Assembly: GCA_963691815.1 (NCBI GenBank)
Contig: OY829654.1
Location: 28,159,188-28,223,187, forward strand
Length of the DNA stretch: 64,000 nucleotides
Direction of reading: 5' to 3'
From: Echiichthys vipera
Lineage: Eukaryota; Chordata; Actinopteri; Perciformes; Trachinidae
The notes below the pieces were generated by a model. That model did not search any database. It had not been told where the DNA came from and saw nothing but the letters and a program-made list of their open reading frames with translations. Both the position numbers and the translations under genes were made by a program. Of the stretch, positions 26,146 through 36,112 are shown in pieces (positions within the stretch are counted from its first letter, which is position 1; the number at the start of each line of letters is the position of its first letter).

Positions 26146-27163
26146 ATGGGTAACAAAACTGGGAAACTCAAGTCAGTATCTGATCCTCTTACGGGTCCTT
26201 CTAAATTAATGGCAGAGAAATGGGGTAAAAGTGTTGTTGAAAATGTTCCACTGTGGCACCATTTGACTGAAGAAGTTTTTCCTATAAAAGGCACATTGAG
26301 CACAGATTGTTTGAAAAGGTGTAGAGTGTTGTTAGAAGAGAAAAAGGGAAAGAAAGTAAGAAAAACTATAGACTGGCAAGCATTTGAAAAATGGGAAAGA
26401 GAAGCAGCTTTTAGGGAAGCTAAGTCTGTTGCAGGTTTAATGTTAAAACAGGATATAGGAGAAGAAGGTGATACAAAGAAAGAAAAACAAAGACGTAGGG
26501 CCAAAGAATGGAATATGCCTCCCCCATATGGTGCCCCCATGTCTGCAGCCCCTCCTTCCTCAGAGACAAAAAAACAAGGACAATCACCGGAAGCTGACTG
26601 CCCCCAAAAGAGTGAAGGGGAGGAGAAACCAGAGCTGTACCCTGATCTGTCAAATCTTTCAACACAGAGGAGTGACAACAAACAGACTGGAATTACCAAT
26701 CAACTAGTTAACACCACCTCTCCCAGAGATGTCTCTTCTCCAGTAGCACCTTCTTCCAATTACTGGCTCAGGGGTCACAAAGACAAAGGACACCACCAGA
26801 TGCCTATGCTGACGTTTCCAAATCCACAGCCACGGCCAACAGATGAAGAGGCACAGGCTCACTGGGAGCCAGAAGTATTGGTATACAGGCCGTGGCAACC
26901 GGATGAACTGAAGGAGATTGCAGGAGAACTGCCGGATCCTCAAAAAACTGGAGGTGAGAAATGGGTGGCGGCAATGCAACAGCTGTTAACAATGTATAAT
27001 CCAACTCTGCAGGAGGTAGAAGCTGTGTGTCGGAGGTGCTTTAAGCTCAAATGGGCCAACATCCGACCGGCCAACTGGTCTTCATCCCCATCTGTTGGAT
27101 CAATGTGTTTCAATGACATGATGACCAGACTGGCTGAAGCTGTCCGTGCTGCTTTCCCCTTAA
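26146..27163 (+). pseudogene. retroviral gag, upstream part (matrix and start of capsid)
   Basis: The open frame begins MGNKTGKL, with Gly at position 2 suitable for myristoylation. It has a basic, Lys-rich matrix-like region, a PPPY late-domain motif at 26518-26529, and a capsid-like start containing LPDPQ and a conserved W/Y pattern. It is interrupted after 27163 by the Harbinger-like element, whose first bases supply a stop at 27169-27171. The gag reading frame resumes in register after the insertion and one copy of its 3-bp target duplication. An upstream in-frame start near 26089 is less likely, because the MGN context fits a matrix N-terminus. Confidence 0.8.
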
Positions 27164-27749
27164 GGGCGTGATCACACTGTCCTCCCGGACCACGACCCGG
27201 ACTTTAGGGTACTTGTCCCCCCTCCCTCTCCCCCCCGCGCCCCAGCCCCGTTTGTACTCACACTACCTGGGCCTCGGCCAATGCTTCTTGCTGTCCATAC
27301 GCCTTCAAGCCGTAACACGTCACACGCATTGATCGCGTGTGTGTGGCTTTGTTTACAAATCTTTCCGTAGACCTCGGAGTTTTTGTGCGTCTTGTCGACT
27401 GTTCTTGAATATTTTCATCCGACCAAATCTGCAGTAAACACAACGTGAACCTTTCACCACCATTGTTGTTGTTGTTAAATGTCCGCGCATGGTCCGTCCT
27501 TCTATTTACATGTCCGAACAGGCGGACATAACGCTACTGCCGTAGGGCTCGTGCTCGTACACGTGCGCACGCTCGTGCTCGTACATGTGCAAACGGCTCC
27601 GCTAAAGCCCACCTCTTTCAAGCGGGCCGTTGCCGCCCAGCTGGCCCCAGTTGAGCGTGGAGCGGGTGCGCTCACACTACTTAAAGGTACTAGACTTTAG
27701 CTGAAAAAACGGTTTTGGCCGCGGCCAAAAGGATAGTGTGATCACGCTC
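27164..27749 (-). mobile_element. Harbinger-like non-autonomous element, copy 1 (inside gag)
   Basis: 586 bp with 19-bp terminal inverted repeats: GGGCGTGATCACACTGTCC on the left, and GAGCGTGATCACACTATCC on the right when reverse-complemented. It is flanked by a 3-bp duplication TAA (27161-27163 and 27750-27752), the target type of PIF/Harbinger transposons. On the minus strand it carries the same Myb/SANT-like stretch (CLLQIWSDENIQ) as the copy at 34281-34888, broken by a 1-bp deletion. It has no transposase, so it would depend on a helper. Confidence 0.85.
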
Positions 27750-27752
27750 TAA

Positions 27753-28315
27753 GAGTGTGTTGGCCTGAGATCCACAACACAAAACAAAAGGAGGGTGAGT
27801 TAGCAGCTGACTATCGCACTAGCATGGAATCTGTTTTCGCAGCTCACTCCGGCATCGACGCAGACAATGAGGTATACAATGATTTGCTGAAAACAGCTTT
27901 GATTAATGGACTTAATCCTAGCCTCAAGGATCGTGTCATGGCTACATGTGTTGGATGGGAGACTGGGACCATAGCGAATGTTTGGACACATGTTCTACAC
28001 GCCGAACGAAATAAGGTAGATTTGGACTCTAAACAGACACAAGAACTTCAGACTGCTCAACTGATGTATTACCAGCAGGGTGGGGCATATAATCCTGAAA
28101 AGAAATGGAAGCCGCACCAACCCAGCATCAGAGGGAGGCGTAGACTGGGTCAAAGCCAGGATTTCCAGGAGCGCACCAACAGCCGAGCCAGATACAAGAC
28201 ACAGTGCTACAATTGCGGGGGCCATGGGCATTTGTCATATGATTGTCCTACAATGACATCCGACCAGCGAGGAGGACAAAATTCAGGGGAATCATGGCCA
28301 TTAGCACCACCATGA
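27753..28315 (+). pseudogene. retroviral gag, downstream part (capsid end and nucleocapsid)
   Basis: It continues the capsid-like region after the inserted element. It contains one retroviral zinc knuckle at 28205-28246 with the spacing C-x2-C-x4-H-x4-C, preceded by a basic Arg-rich stretch. It ends at TGA 28313-28315. On its own it lacks a proper start, because the N-terminal part lies before the insertion. Confidence 0.8.
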
Positions 28316-28494
28316 GGTCTCTCTGTGCCGTCTCTGGGGCAGGCAGGTCAGAGAATACAACACATAGACACATATACACATGTAGACACTGTTGAGGATA
28401 GTGACAATCCAGTTGTCACATATCAACAATATATACACTTAACACAAGACTCTAAAACACCCCCTACATTGCTATTAAACATAAAGGTATTAAT

Positions 28495-29150
28495 GTGACA
28501 TTCCTTGTAGATTCGGGAGCACAAGTCTCTGTTATCCAATTCAAATTGCTCCCTGAGGCACCCAAAACAAGTAAATTCTTAAAGACAATAGGAGCTTCAG
28601 GGGTTCCAGGCTTTGAGCCATTGTCTCAGCCACTGACTGTATGGTTTGGAGATTACAGAAGTGAGCATCAATTCCTTCTCCTGTTAATTTGTTAGCACAT
28701 GACCTTATGTGTGCTCTAGGCATTGATGTACATTGTGATTCCACAGGAATCAAGGTGACATGTGCCACAGCTGGTCTATATCCTGTCTCTGTTTCTGGGA
28801 GTGATTATCAATATTCTTGGGACCTAATTCTTGGACTAAATTTAAAGGATATAGACAAACTGTTGTCCATGATACCACAGATTACAGAGACACCGAAGTA
28901 TCTGCAGTGTGTGTCACATTTCTCACAAAAATCTAAAGATTACACCTATGAAAATACATGGAATGTTGGAGGGTATAAGGAGGACATAGGTATAGATACA
29001 GTTTTTGTGGGTTTAGAGTTCGCAGCTGCGGCAGTAAGTCTGTCTGAAACTCAGTCGACCTTGTTTTCAATGCCAGGGTCTGTGCCTCACATTCCACTGG
29101 AAAAAAAAAAAATCCGATGTTGCATGGACCAATTTGGAACCCTGGGTTAA
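28495..29150 (+). pseudogene. retroviral protease and start of pol, frameshifted
   Basis: The first frame (28495-28695) contains FLVDSGAQVSVI, the aspartyl-protease active-site motif DSGA at about 28511-28522. It stops at 28693-28695. The following sequence is open in another frame (28689-29150) and includes a LAHDLMCALGI-type protease C-terminal motif, so a frameshift separates the halves. A run of A near 29101-29110 is another likely slip point. Confidence 0.65.
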
Positions 29151-29535
29151 GGCAGCTTTACTGACGACAGACTGGCAAAATAGACCAAATGGTAGTTGTT
29201 ACTCCCCATCAATGAAAATCACATCTTATCCTGTAAACATGAAAGCAGCAGTCAATCGAAAAATTCACACATACACAAATGAGGTGACACTAATGACATT
29301 AACTACTGAAGAGGAAGCATTGGTTTCAACAAGTACCTGGGAAATTGTGGGCTCAAGATAAATTTGATTTTGGAAATGTAAAAAGAGCAATTCCTGTTAC
29401 TGTTCAGCCCATGCAAAAGACAATATCCATGTAGCCCAGAATCTGTTGAAGGCATAGATCCTGTCATTCTGTCTCTCATAAAACAAGGTGCCATTGTGGA
29501 ATATCTCAAATATACCTCCCATTTTACCTGAATAG
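29151..29535 (+). pseudogene. retroviral reverse transcriptase N-terminal remnant
   Basis: Short broken frames include WAQDKFDFGNVKRAIPVTVQ followed by a stop and frame changes. This fits the segment just before the fingers/palm of retroviral RT. The catalytic YxDD region, RNase H and integrase are not visible downstream. A large internal deletion is inferred. Confidence 0.55.
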
Positions 29536-31000
29536 GCATCATAGATGTCACAGGTTTGAGTTTCTGGTGATTGATTTTAGAAAATGCAATATTGATGCAT
29601 CACTGTAAATCCTGACTCATTATTCTGGGTTTTTTGCTTTCACTCTCAATGGTATTTTAATTTTTGGAATTCATGGTACAGTTTTCTGGGAAAACCTGGT
29701 TTTAAAAACTGCCATAGTGATGGTGAAGTTTTCAGAAACATACGTCTTGTTTTTGCAAATTGAAGCATTAGATATAACAATAATAATAAGGATAATATTA
29801 TTAATAATGATAATAATTGGGTCCTGACTGCATCCATAGAAACTGGATGGGTTTTTAAAATAAATAAATAAACAAATAGATTAAATTCTATTGCCACTTA
29901 TGGATTATTATTATGTTTCTGTGGAGATCTCCCCCTGTATAAAGAAACTTGGCCAATGACTGACTTTTTAGACTGTGACTGCTGAGGCAAACAGCCTCTA
30001 CCGACTTAAAATGACCTACCCGATCAAGCTCTGATTGTTTCTTTTTAATTTTTGCATGATAATTGTATGTCAATAGTTTTATGTCGATTAACAAACACTA
30101 ACATCTGACCCTATTGTATTTTCGAAGTGTGCACGTTATGCATGATACTCATTGTCACACTAATGTTTAATGTCAGCCTGAAGCGCTGTACTGTCTTAAT
30201 TTTCGAGCTTTTGATCCAACAGCTAAAGATGAAGAACCATTCTTGGATGGAAATGTTTCACAGTGGATCAAAACCATGGAAAGCATTGTTTGATACATAG
30301 TGTCTCACGATAATTCTGTTTTTCTTCATAGATGGTTCTGCGAGGAGTCCATCTAACTGCTCTTTCTGTGTTTGCCTTTGAACTAAACTGCCAAATAACT
30401 CGTCTGCTAAAGCGAACAGTTATTTGTATTAATCTGAACTTTTCTTTCTAGGGGCAACAGATGATACAGTGTCAGAGTCACAATATGCTTTAATATTGTC
30501 CCTAACTTTCACACTCTGGGAAAAACTGTGGCATTCTCACTCCTACAGGAAAACCTTTTGTTCTTAACCTTTTGTCTCTAACACTTTTACCTGTTTACAG
30601 TTAAAAGAGTTCACGCTGACTATAACAACTCAGTTTTCACAGGGCAACACCATTGCAGATGATGGTGCTAAAGAAGAACATGGGACAGTGGTAAAGACTG
30701 TTTCCGACGGTGTGTTAAGTGCTAGTAACCTCTGACACCAGGACATGGAAGAGAGAAGAAAATGGCATCCATGGCATCGAATGAGGCAAAATAAAGCAAA
30801 GAAACCTATATAGTGGCTCAGATGAAGAAACGGTGTAATTGAATTGTGTTTGTTATAATGTTTTTCGTTGTTTTTATTTTTCCTTGTCATATTCGGAGAG
30901 TTAAGAGTGAACCTCTACTAATGTTTGTAGTGTGTAGTCAAAGAAAGAGTTAGTTGATGATATTGTGTTATTTCCAAAAAATTATTTGACACTTTGTGTC
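29536..31000. other. ERV internal region with no recognisable coding content
   Basis: AT-rich and stop-rich. It may be the remnant of the env 3' part plus later insertions. I see no envelope motif. A GATAATAATA-like patch is at about 29774-29818. Confidence 0.45.
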
Positions 31001-31012
31001 AAAAGGGGGGAA
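31001..31012 (+). promoter_or_regulatory. retroviral polypurine tract
   Basis: aaaaggggggaa lies directly against the first base of the 3' LTR (TGTGAG), the expected place for the plus-strand primer. Confidence 0.8.
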
Positions 31013-31203
31013 TGTGAGAAATAACCAAAGATGACCTACCTTATTTATCTATGATTGTAAATCCTTGATTAGCATAACAGTCAAGCTGAGAATGAGTGCT
31101 GGGGGATTGTGGATAGGAGTCACATGGGGATTGCAAATGGTGACAAAAGGGGGGTCGTAAATACTGATAACTTCCACGGGGGCCATAAACATGGGGTAGT
31201 GTC
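31013..31203 (+). repeat. 3' LTR, truncated
   Basis: 191 bp identical by eye to the first half of the 5' LTR, then unrelated DNA. The end with CA and the right-hand host duplication are missing. Confidence 0.85.
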
Positions 31204-31490
31204 AACAATAGCATTTATTTGTACTTTGACTTGTTTTTCAGTGCTGCAGGCAGACATTTGCATCCCGGTGTCCTCAATTTTCCAGTGAATTCTTGTTTAC
31301 ACCACTAGTTATCTAGTGCTTATGTGAAAGTGTCATGCATCTCTGCAGATACCGCAGGTCTTCATGTTCCAAGAAACACTTTCTCGGCCCTTCTCACACC
31401 TCGCCCATTCTGAGTGCCTGTAAACGATTATGAATCAGACTTATGGAATCAAAGGAGGACTTGGGTGGAACTTTTGCATGCCAACTGGTG

Positions 31491-32345
31491 TGGTCCAACT
31501 ATCTGGTGTGGAGATCCAGGTATTTAACCTCTCATAAGGCCGATGATGTCACTGGAACCCCTTGTGCTTCAGAAAGAAAACAAGAGAAACAACATAATCA
31601 TCCCGTATGTAGCTGGGTATCAGAGGAACTCAGGAGGATCTTCAACAAACACTGAATCCCTGTGTATTTCAAACCCAGTAACACACTCAGACAGAGACAA
31701 GTACATCCCAAGGACAGAACACCACACCCACAAAAGCAATCTGGTTTATGCAGCTCAATGCAACAAGGAATGCAAAGATCTCTACATTGGAGAAACAAAA
31801 CAACCTCTGCATAAACACATGGCCCAACACAGGAGAGCTAACTCCTCAGGCCTGGACTCTGCTGTCCACTTACATATCAAGGAGAAAGCCCACTCCTTTG
31901 ATGACAACAATGTCCAAATCCTGGTGGTTTGAAAGAGGAGTAAAAGTAGAGAAGGAGGTCTGAGACACCACTTATCTCCAATTTACAATGCTGCCCTTTC
32001 ATCCCTTCACAGGAGATTCAACAATCTAACCTCAAAGAACAACTGTTCACAAACGGCCTCCTGTGACTCCAACAACTGTCGTTAAGACTCAATAGAGCAC
32101 TTGGAGCACAAAGGGTTCCAGTGACATCATTGGCCTTGTGAGAGGTTAAATACCTGGATCACCACACCAGTAAGTTGGACCAGTCCCAGCCTGGTCCTGG
32201 TCCTGGTCCAGCCTAGTCAAATGCGTACATGAACGGATGAAGCCTCTTGGATGAGAGGTGAAATGTCCTCCTAGACAAATACCCAAGTACAGCTGCTTTT
32301 GACTGAAATTGCTTTGGGGATAACATGGACAAATGAGAACATTCA
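31491..32345 (+). mobile_element. Penelope-like element, 5'-truncated, with inverted repeats
   Basis: A GIY-YIG coding fragment is flanked by inverted arms of about 77 bp. The left arm is 31491-31567 (ggtccaactatctggtgtgg...). The right arm is 32105-32182, whose complement reads ggtccaacttactggtgtgg. Downstream of the right arm the 3' part continues with 'cagtcccagcctggtcctgg' and 'aatgcgtacatgaacgg'. Such partial inverted copies beside a truncated 3' part are known for Penelope-type insertions. The reverse-transcriptase core is absent. Confidence 0.75.
31543..31932 (+). pseudogene. Penelope-like GIY-YIG endonuclease fragment
   Basis: The frame encodes VYAAQCNKECKDLYIGETKQ, where LYIG is the YIG half of the GIY-YIG nuclease. 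It is followed by MAQHRRA and DSAVHLHIKEKAHSF, all typical of the Penelope C-terminal nuclease. The preceding NNIIIPYVAGYQ matches the junction between reverse transcriptase and nuclease, though a frame change occurs there. It ends early at QILVV, and the further conserved RWFERGVK-type stretch is in another frame just after. In active elements this domain nicks target DNA; this copy is dead. Confidence 0.75.
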
Positions 32346-32763
32346 CAGGCTAACAATACAATACTGCCTCCTTGTGGGAAAGAATTAAATGGATTTCAGG
32401 TCAGGTTGTTACATGCTGAGATACTAGATCTTGATGCCCCACCCTACTTGGTATTTTTCATGCGAGGGAGATCATTTTTGTCGATGCCACAATAGGCAAT
32501 TGTGTTTGTAAACTATATTACTGATGTGAGACAAACATTCATGTTGTACATTGTTTCAACTGCTGACTTGCTCGTCTACCTGTGTTGTGAGCCAGAATGC
32601 CACGTAAGCAAACACACACGGCATGCTTTGTACTCATTTCTGTAGTGGCATGCTACGGAAGCCCTGAAAGGCAAGGTGATTCAAAATGCATTTGACTTGT
32701 GACTGACAGCTGATGGATGTGGAAAATAAGCAGTTCACTGATCACACATCATGGGCGATGTCT

Positions 32764-32766
<3 letters not shown>

Positions 32767-32854
<88 letters not shown>
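32767..32854 (+). repeat. (CA)n microsatellite, about 44 units
   Basis: An uninterrupted CA run of about 88 bp, the longest perfect dinucleotide run in the window. Confidence 0.97.
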
Positions 32855-32855
<1 letters not shown>

Positions 32856-33309
32856 CTCACTTGACAACTAAGTTTACAATATAGTAAACTGCAATTAATA
32901 ATGATGAACGCGGTAAGTGACTGGTACTGTAAAGTAGATCTCGTGTTTATCTTCTTAAATCACCTGAAAACAGCAGCAGTCTGCTACAGTTAAAACACAG
33001 ACCTCCTGTGTAACAGCCATGACAAGGTGTGTACTTATTTGATATTTGTTGTTACATTTATTTTATATATTGCATTTATTGCATCCAGGTGCATCATATA
33101 CACATCAGGTAGGTGTACACTGTCTGCAGGCATCATGATCACGTCGTCCATTGACGTGAATATTAAGTAGCCATTTGGAGCACGCAGTCCCTTTCACAGG
33201 TACCAACAAAATGAGAATCTAAACACAAAGTTAAAATAATGAGAAGTAAACTTAGACCATATGCAGGCTTATATTAAAAGGCAAGTGTAACGGCAGAGAA
33301 CTGTCAATC
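32855..33309. other. no recognised feature
   Basis: Short intergenic stretch between the CA run and a MITE. Nothing recognised. Confidence 0.45.
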
Positions 33310-33317
33310 ATCTACGT

Positions 33318-33479
33318 CAGGGGTGGGGAACCCATGCTCCTGGAGGGCCACTGTCCTGCATGTTTTAGGTTTCCCTGCTCTAACACACCTGAGTCTAACG
33401 ATTACTAAACCTGTGACAAGCTTCGGCTGCTTGATAACGAGCAGAGCATTATAATCAAGAGCAGGGTTCCCCACCCCTG
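33318..33479. mobile_element. hAT-type MITE, copy 2, with perfect target duplication
   Basis: 162 bp, beginning CAGGGGTGGGGAACC and ending GGTTCCCCACCCCTG. It is flanked by a perfect 8-bp duplication atctacgt (33310-33317 and 33480-33487). The interior shares 'cactgtcctgcatgttttag' and the GAGTCTAAC region with 19175-19387, but the ends differ slightly, so they are sister subfamilies. An 8-bp duplication is diagnostic of hAT-type transposition. Confidence 0.92.
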
Positions 33480-33487
33480 ATCTACGT

Positions 33488-34154
33488 CTTCAGCCTGTCA
33501 CTATAAATGTGCTGGAGCACAGTGGGAATTGTAGTCCTGTGACTTTCTATGGCCTAAAGGACACCACTAGATGGCATAATATACCAAAACATTAACAGGC
33601 TCTAACATATGTAAAAAGGGAAAGTGACGTAAAACGGTGAAGCCGTCTTGTTGACCGAGAGGGTTGAACCTGATAAATAGGTCAGCAAGTCTGCACTCTC
33701 TCAACGAGCTAATGAAGTCAATAAAACATTAAAGGCAACGCCCGGGGTATAAACAGTTTTCCAGGTCAGGTCTTTTTCTCTCCTCTAACACAGAAATAAA
33801 CAGATCCTCATCATTAACACATACTTAGTTAAAATGTACTCACTAGTGTAGGTTTCTTGTACCATTAAGTCTTAATTCATTAGTTACAAAGTTCAAGATT
33901 TAAAAGTCTACTGCTCACACACTGTTTTACATGTACACTCATATATGTGTATTATATGTTTAGAAAGCAATGGATTGTCACTATCTAAATGGCCAGTGAA
34001 GGGTTATTTATTTATATGTATTTTACAAGTCTGTACTATTTCTGAACATCATCGTGAAAGAAACTATTTGAAGGACCTTCACCTTAATCCTGATCAGCAA
34101 ACAAACACACATATAGCAAAGACCTGTTTTTTGACTTAAGTGTTCAATACATGT
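33488..34154. other. intergenic, no recognised feature
   Basis: No coding motif or repeat recognised. Confidence 0.45.
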
Positions 34155-34280
34155 AGCCATCTATCATCTTCAACCACTTGTCCCTAACGGGGTCACAGGG
34201 GCTGGAGCCGATCCCAGCTGACATTGCGCGTGAGGCGGGGTACACCCTGGACAGGACGCTAGTCTATCGCAGGGCAAATA

Positions 34281-34888
34281 GGTCGCACTCACACTGTCCT
34301 TCCGCACCGTGCCCCAGGACGTTTCACGTCTAAAGTCTAGTTCATTTGACCAGTGTGAGTGCAACCGCACCGCTCCTAGGAGCTGTCCACGGCCCGTTTG
34401 GGAGAGGTGGGCTTTTGTAAAGCACGTTTGCACATGTACGAGCACAAGTGTGCGCATGTGTACGAGCACGAGGCCTACGGCGGTTCTGACGTCATTTTAA
34501 GTGCGCCTGTTTGGACATAGAAAAAAGAAGGAGGGACCATGCGCGGACATTTAAAACAATGCCGGCGAAAGGTTCACGTTGGTGCGATGCGGAGGTGGAG
34601 TGTTTACTGCAGATTTGGTCGGATGAAAATATTCAAAAACAGTCGGACAAGACGCACAAAAACTCTGAGGTCTATGGAAAGATTTGTAAACAAAGAGACG
34701 CATCGCGATGACGTCATCAATGCGTGTGACGTGTTACGGTGTGATGACGTATAGGACAGGCAAGAAGCATTCGCGCTGAGGCCCAGGCAGTGTGAGTACA
34801 AACGGGCCTGGCCCTCTGGGGAGAGGGAGGTGGGGACAAGTACCCTAGAGTACGGGGCATGGTATGGATGGACAGTGTGAGTGTGCCC
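34281..34888 (+). mobile_element. Harbinger-like non-autonomous element, copy 2 (inside repeat A)
   Basis: 608 bp with 19-bp terminal inverted repeats: GGTCGCACTCACACTGTCC on the left, and GGGCACACTCACACTGTCC on the right when reverse-complemented. The 3-bp duplication ATA (34278-34280 and 34889-34891) is confirmed by the empty site in repeat A copy 1, where ATA is single. It is the same family as 27164-27749 but inserted in the opposite orientation. ATA departs slightly from the usual TWA Harbinger target, so the superfamily call is probable rather than certain. Confidence 0.85.
34559..34711 (+). pseudogene. Myb/SANT-like DNA-binding domain fragment in the Harbinger-like element
   Basis: From the ATG the frame reads MPAKGSRWCDAEVECLLQIW, then SDENIQKQSDKTHKNSEVYG and KICKQ, and stops after 50 residues. 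The W...EV..LL.IW.DE.IQ...VY..I pattern is that of the Myb/SANT-like (trihelix-type) domain. In autonomous Harbinger transposons such a domain is encoded by a second gene that helps the transposase bind DNA and enter the nucleus. Only the first two helices are kept here. It is probably non-functional. Confidence 0.6.
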
Positions 34889-35103
34889 ATAGAGACAGAC
34901 AGAGACAGACAACCATTCACACTCACATTCACACCTACGGGCAATTTAGAGTCATCAATTGACCTAACACTTGCATGTCTTTGGGCTGTGGAAGGAAGCC
35001 GGAAAAAAAATGTATCATGCAGAGAGAACCCCAGCCCGGACTTGAAACATGAACCCTCATGCTGTGCGGCAGCAGTGCTAACCACAACAACACCGTGCCA
35101 CCC

Positions 35104-35549
35104 CAATACATAAAGCCTATATTTTTAAACAAAAATAAAAAATCAGGATCGTGTGATTATCATTTTCCTTGTGATTTAAAAGCATGATGAACCGTCCTTG
35201 ATTACAGATTGAAGACTGCTTACAGTTGTAGTCTAAGAATTTCGATTAGTTGTTTCTTTGGCGGTAAGTAACTGCAGGCGAGCCTCTGCAAGTGAAGTGC
35301 TTTCATTTGTGGGTCATATGATCAGTCACCATTGTTTTAACTCACTCTCTGATAGATAGTGACTTAACAGTCAATTAACTAGATGAAAATCTTACAGAGT
35401 ACATCTTTAGGTACTTTCAATTGGATTATTCCTGTCAGATTTATTTAGACGTAAGTTAATTTAGTACTACATTTCCTTCTCTTTCTTTGAATCATCATCA
35501 TCATCGAAAAATTAAAACAAAAGCATCACTTTCTGTCAGTAAACACATT
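35104..35549. other. no recognised feature
   Basis: Intergenic DNA just beyond the 3' end of the K8-like gene. Nothing recognised. Confidence 0.45.
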
Positions 35550-35555
35550 TTTATT
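35550..35555 (-). terminator. polyadenylation signal AATAAA for the K8-like keratin gene
   Basis: The plus strand reads tttatt, giving AATAAA on the coding strand about 560 bp downstream of the stop codon. The intervening 35556-36112 is the probable 3' UTR. Confidence 0.6.
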
Positions 35556-36112
35556 TGTTTTGGTAGCAAAAACAGCACCTCAGGACAACAACTTGACGTG
35601 GGCAGCCTCCTAAGGGGTCAAACGGTTTCAGTTACAGGGCACGCACAGGGAAGACATGCACTACCTACTGTAGCAGGCGACTTTAAGACATTAGTTGACC
35701 AACAAGTACTGAAGCACTGTTTCAGTACATTCACATTCCTTTGACAACACAACGACGCAACACCGTTTTGAAAGAAACTCCGTGTATGGAATAGCTGTTG
35801 CATAGATTTCAAGGGAGTGTTATCTTTCCATAGTTGCAATTTCCCGGTTTTTACCTCACCCTCTGAGACAAAACTACTTTTTAGTACAGACAGTCAGACA
35901 TCAGACATACAAAATAAATCCTTTGGTCCCTTTCAGATCTTTGGTAGTGTTAGGATGATTTATTGCTTCATGAAAAACATTTTTAGGCTCTTGGAGAGAC
36001 AAGTATTTTTACTTCATAGTTGGGGGGAGGGGGATGAACTGTAAGTATAAAACTACCAGAGAGGCAGAGGAGTTTATAGCAGACAGGTAGCTACACCTCT
36101 AAACTAGACAGC

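Larger units (their letters stand above)
24671..31203 (+). mobile_element. defective endogenous retrovirus (gag-pro-partial pol, two LTR copies)
   Basis: The 5' LTR is 24671-25051 and the 3' LTR is truncated at 31013-31203. A primer-binding-site-like stretch follows the 5' LTR. A polypurine tract immediately precedes the 3' LTR. Between them are gag (matrix start, PPPY, CCHC zinc knuckle), a protease piece with DSGA, and only the beginning of reverse transcriptase. Most of pol and all recognisable env are missing. A Harbinger-like element splits gag. It looks like a class I-type fish retrovirus, but the lineage is inferred only. Confidence 0.88.
34155..35103 (+). repeat. teleost dispersed repeat A, copy 2, split by an insertion
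   Basis: The left half (34155-34280) and right half (34889-35103) align in order with the uninterrupted copy at 431-705. The Harbinger-like element sits exactly between 'cgcagggcaaata' and 'atagagacagac'. The right end extends further than copy 1, with a '...gtgctaaccacaacaacacc' section. Confidence 0.85.

Noticed and set aside
32244..32266. Hammerhead-ribozyme-like string in the Penelope 3' part (ggatgagaggtgaaatgtc)
   Set aside because: Penelope-like elements can carry hammerheads, but the conserved CUGAUGA core is not matched exactly and I could not draw convincing stems I and III.
32767..32854. CRISPR-like regular repeat
   Set aside because: Simple CA microsatellite with no spacers, in a vertebrate genome.
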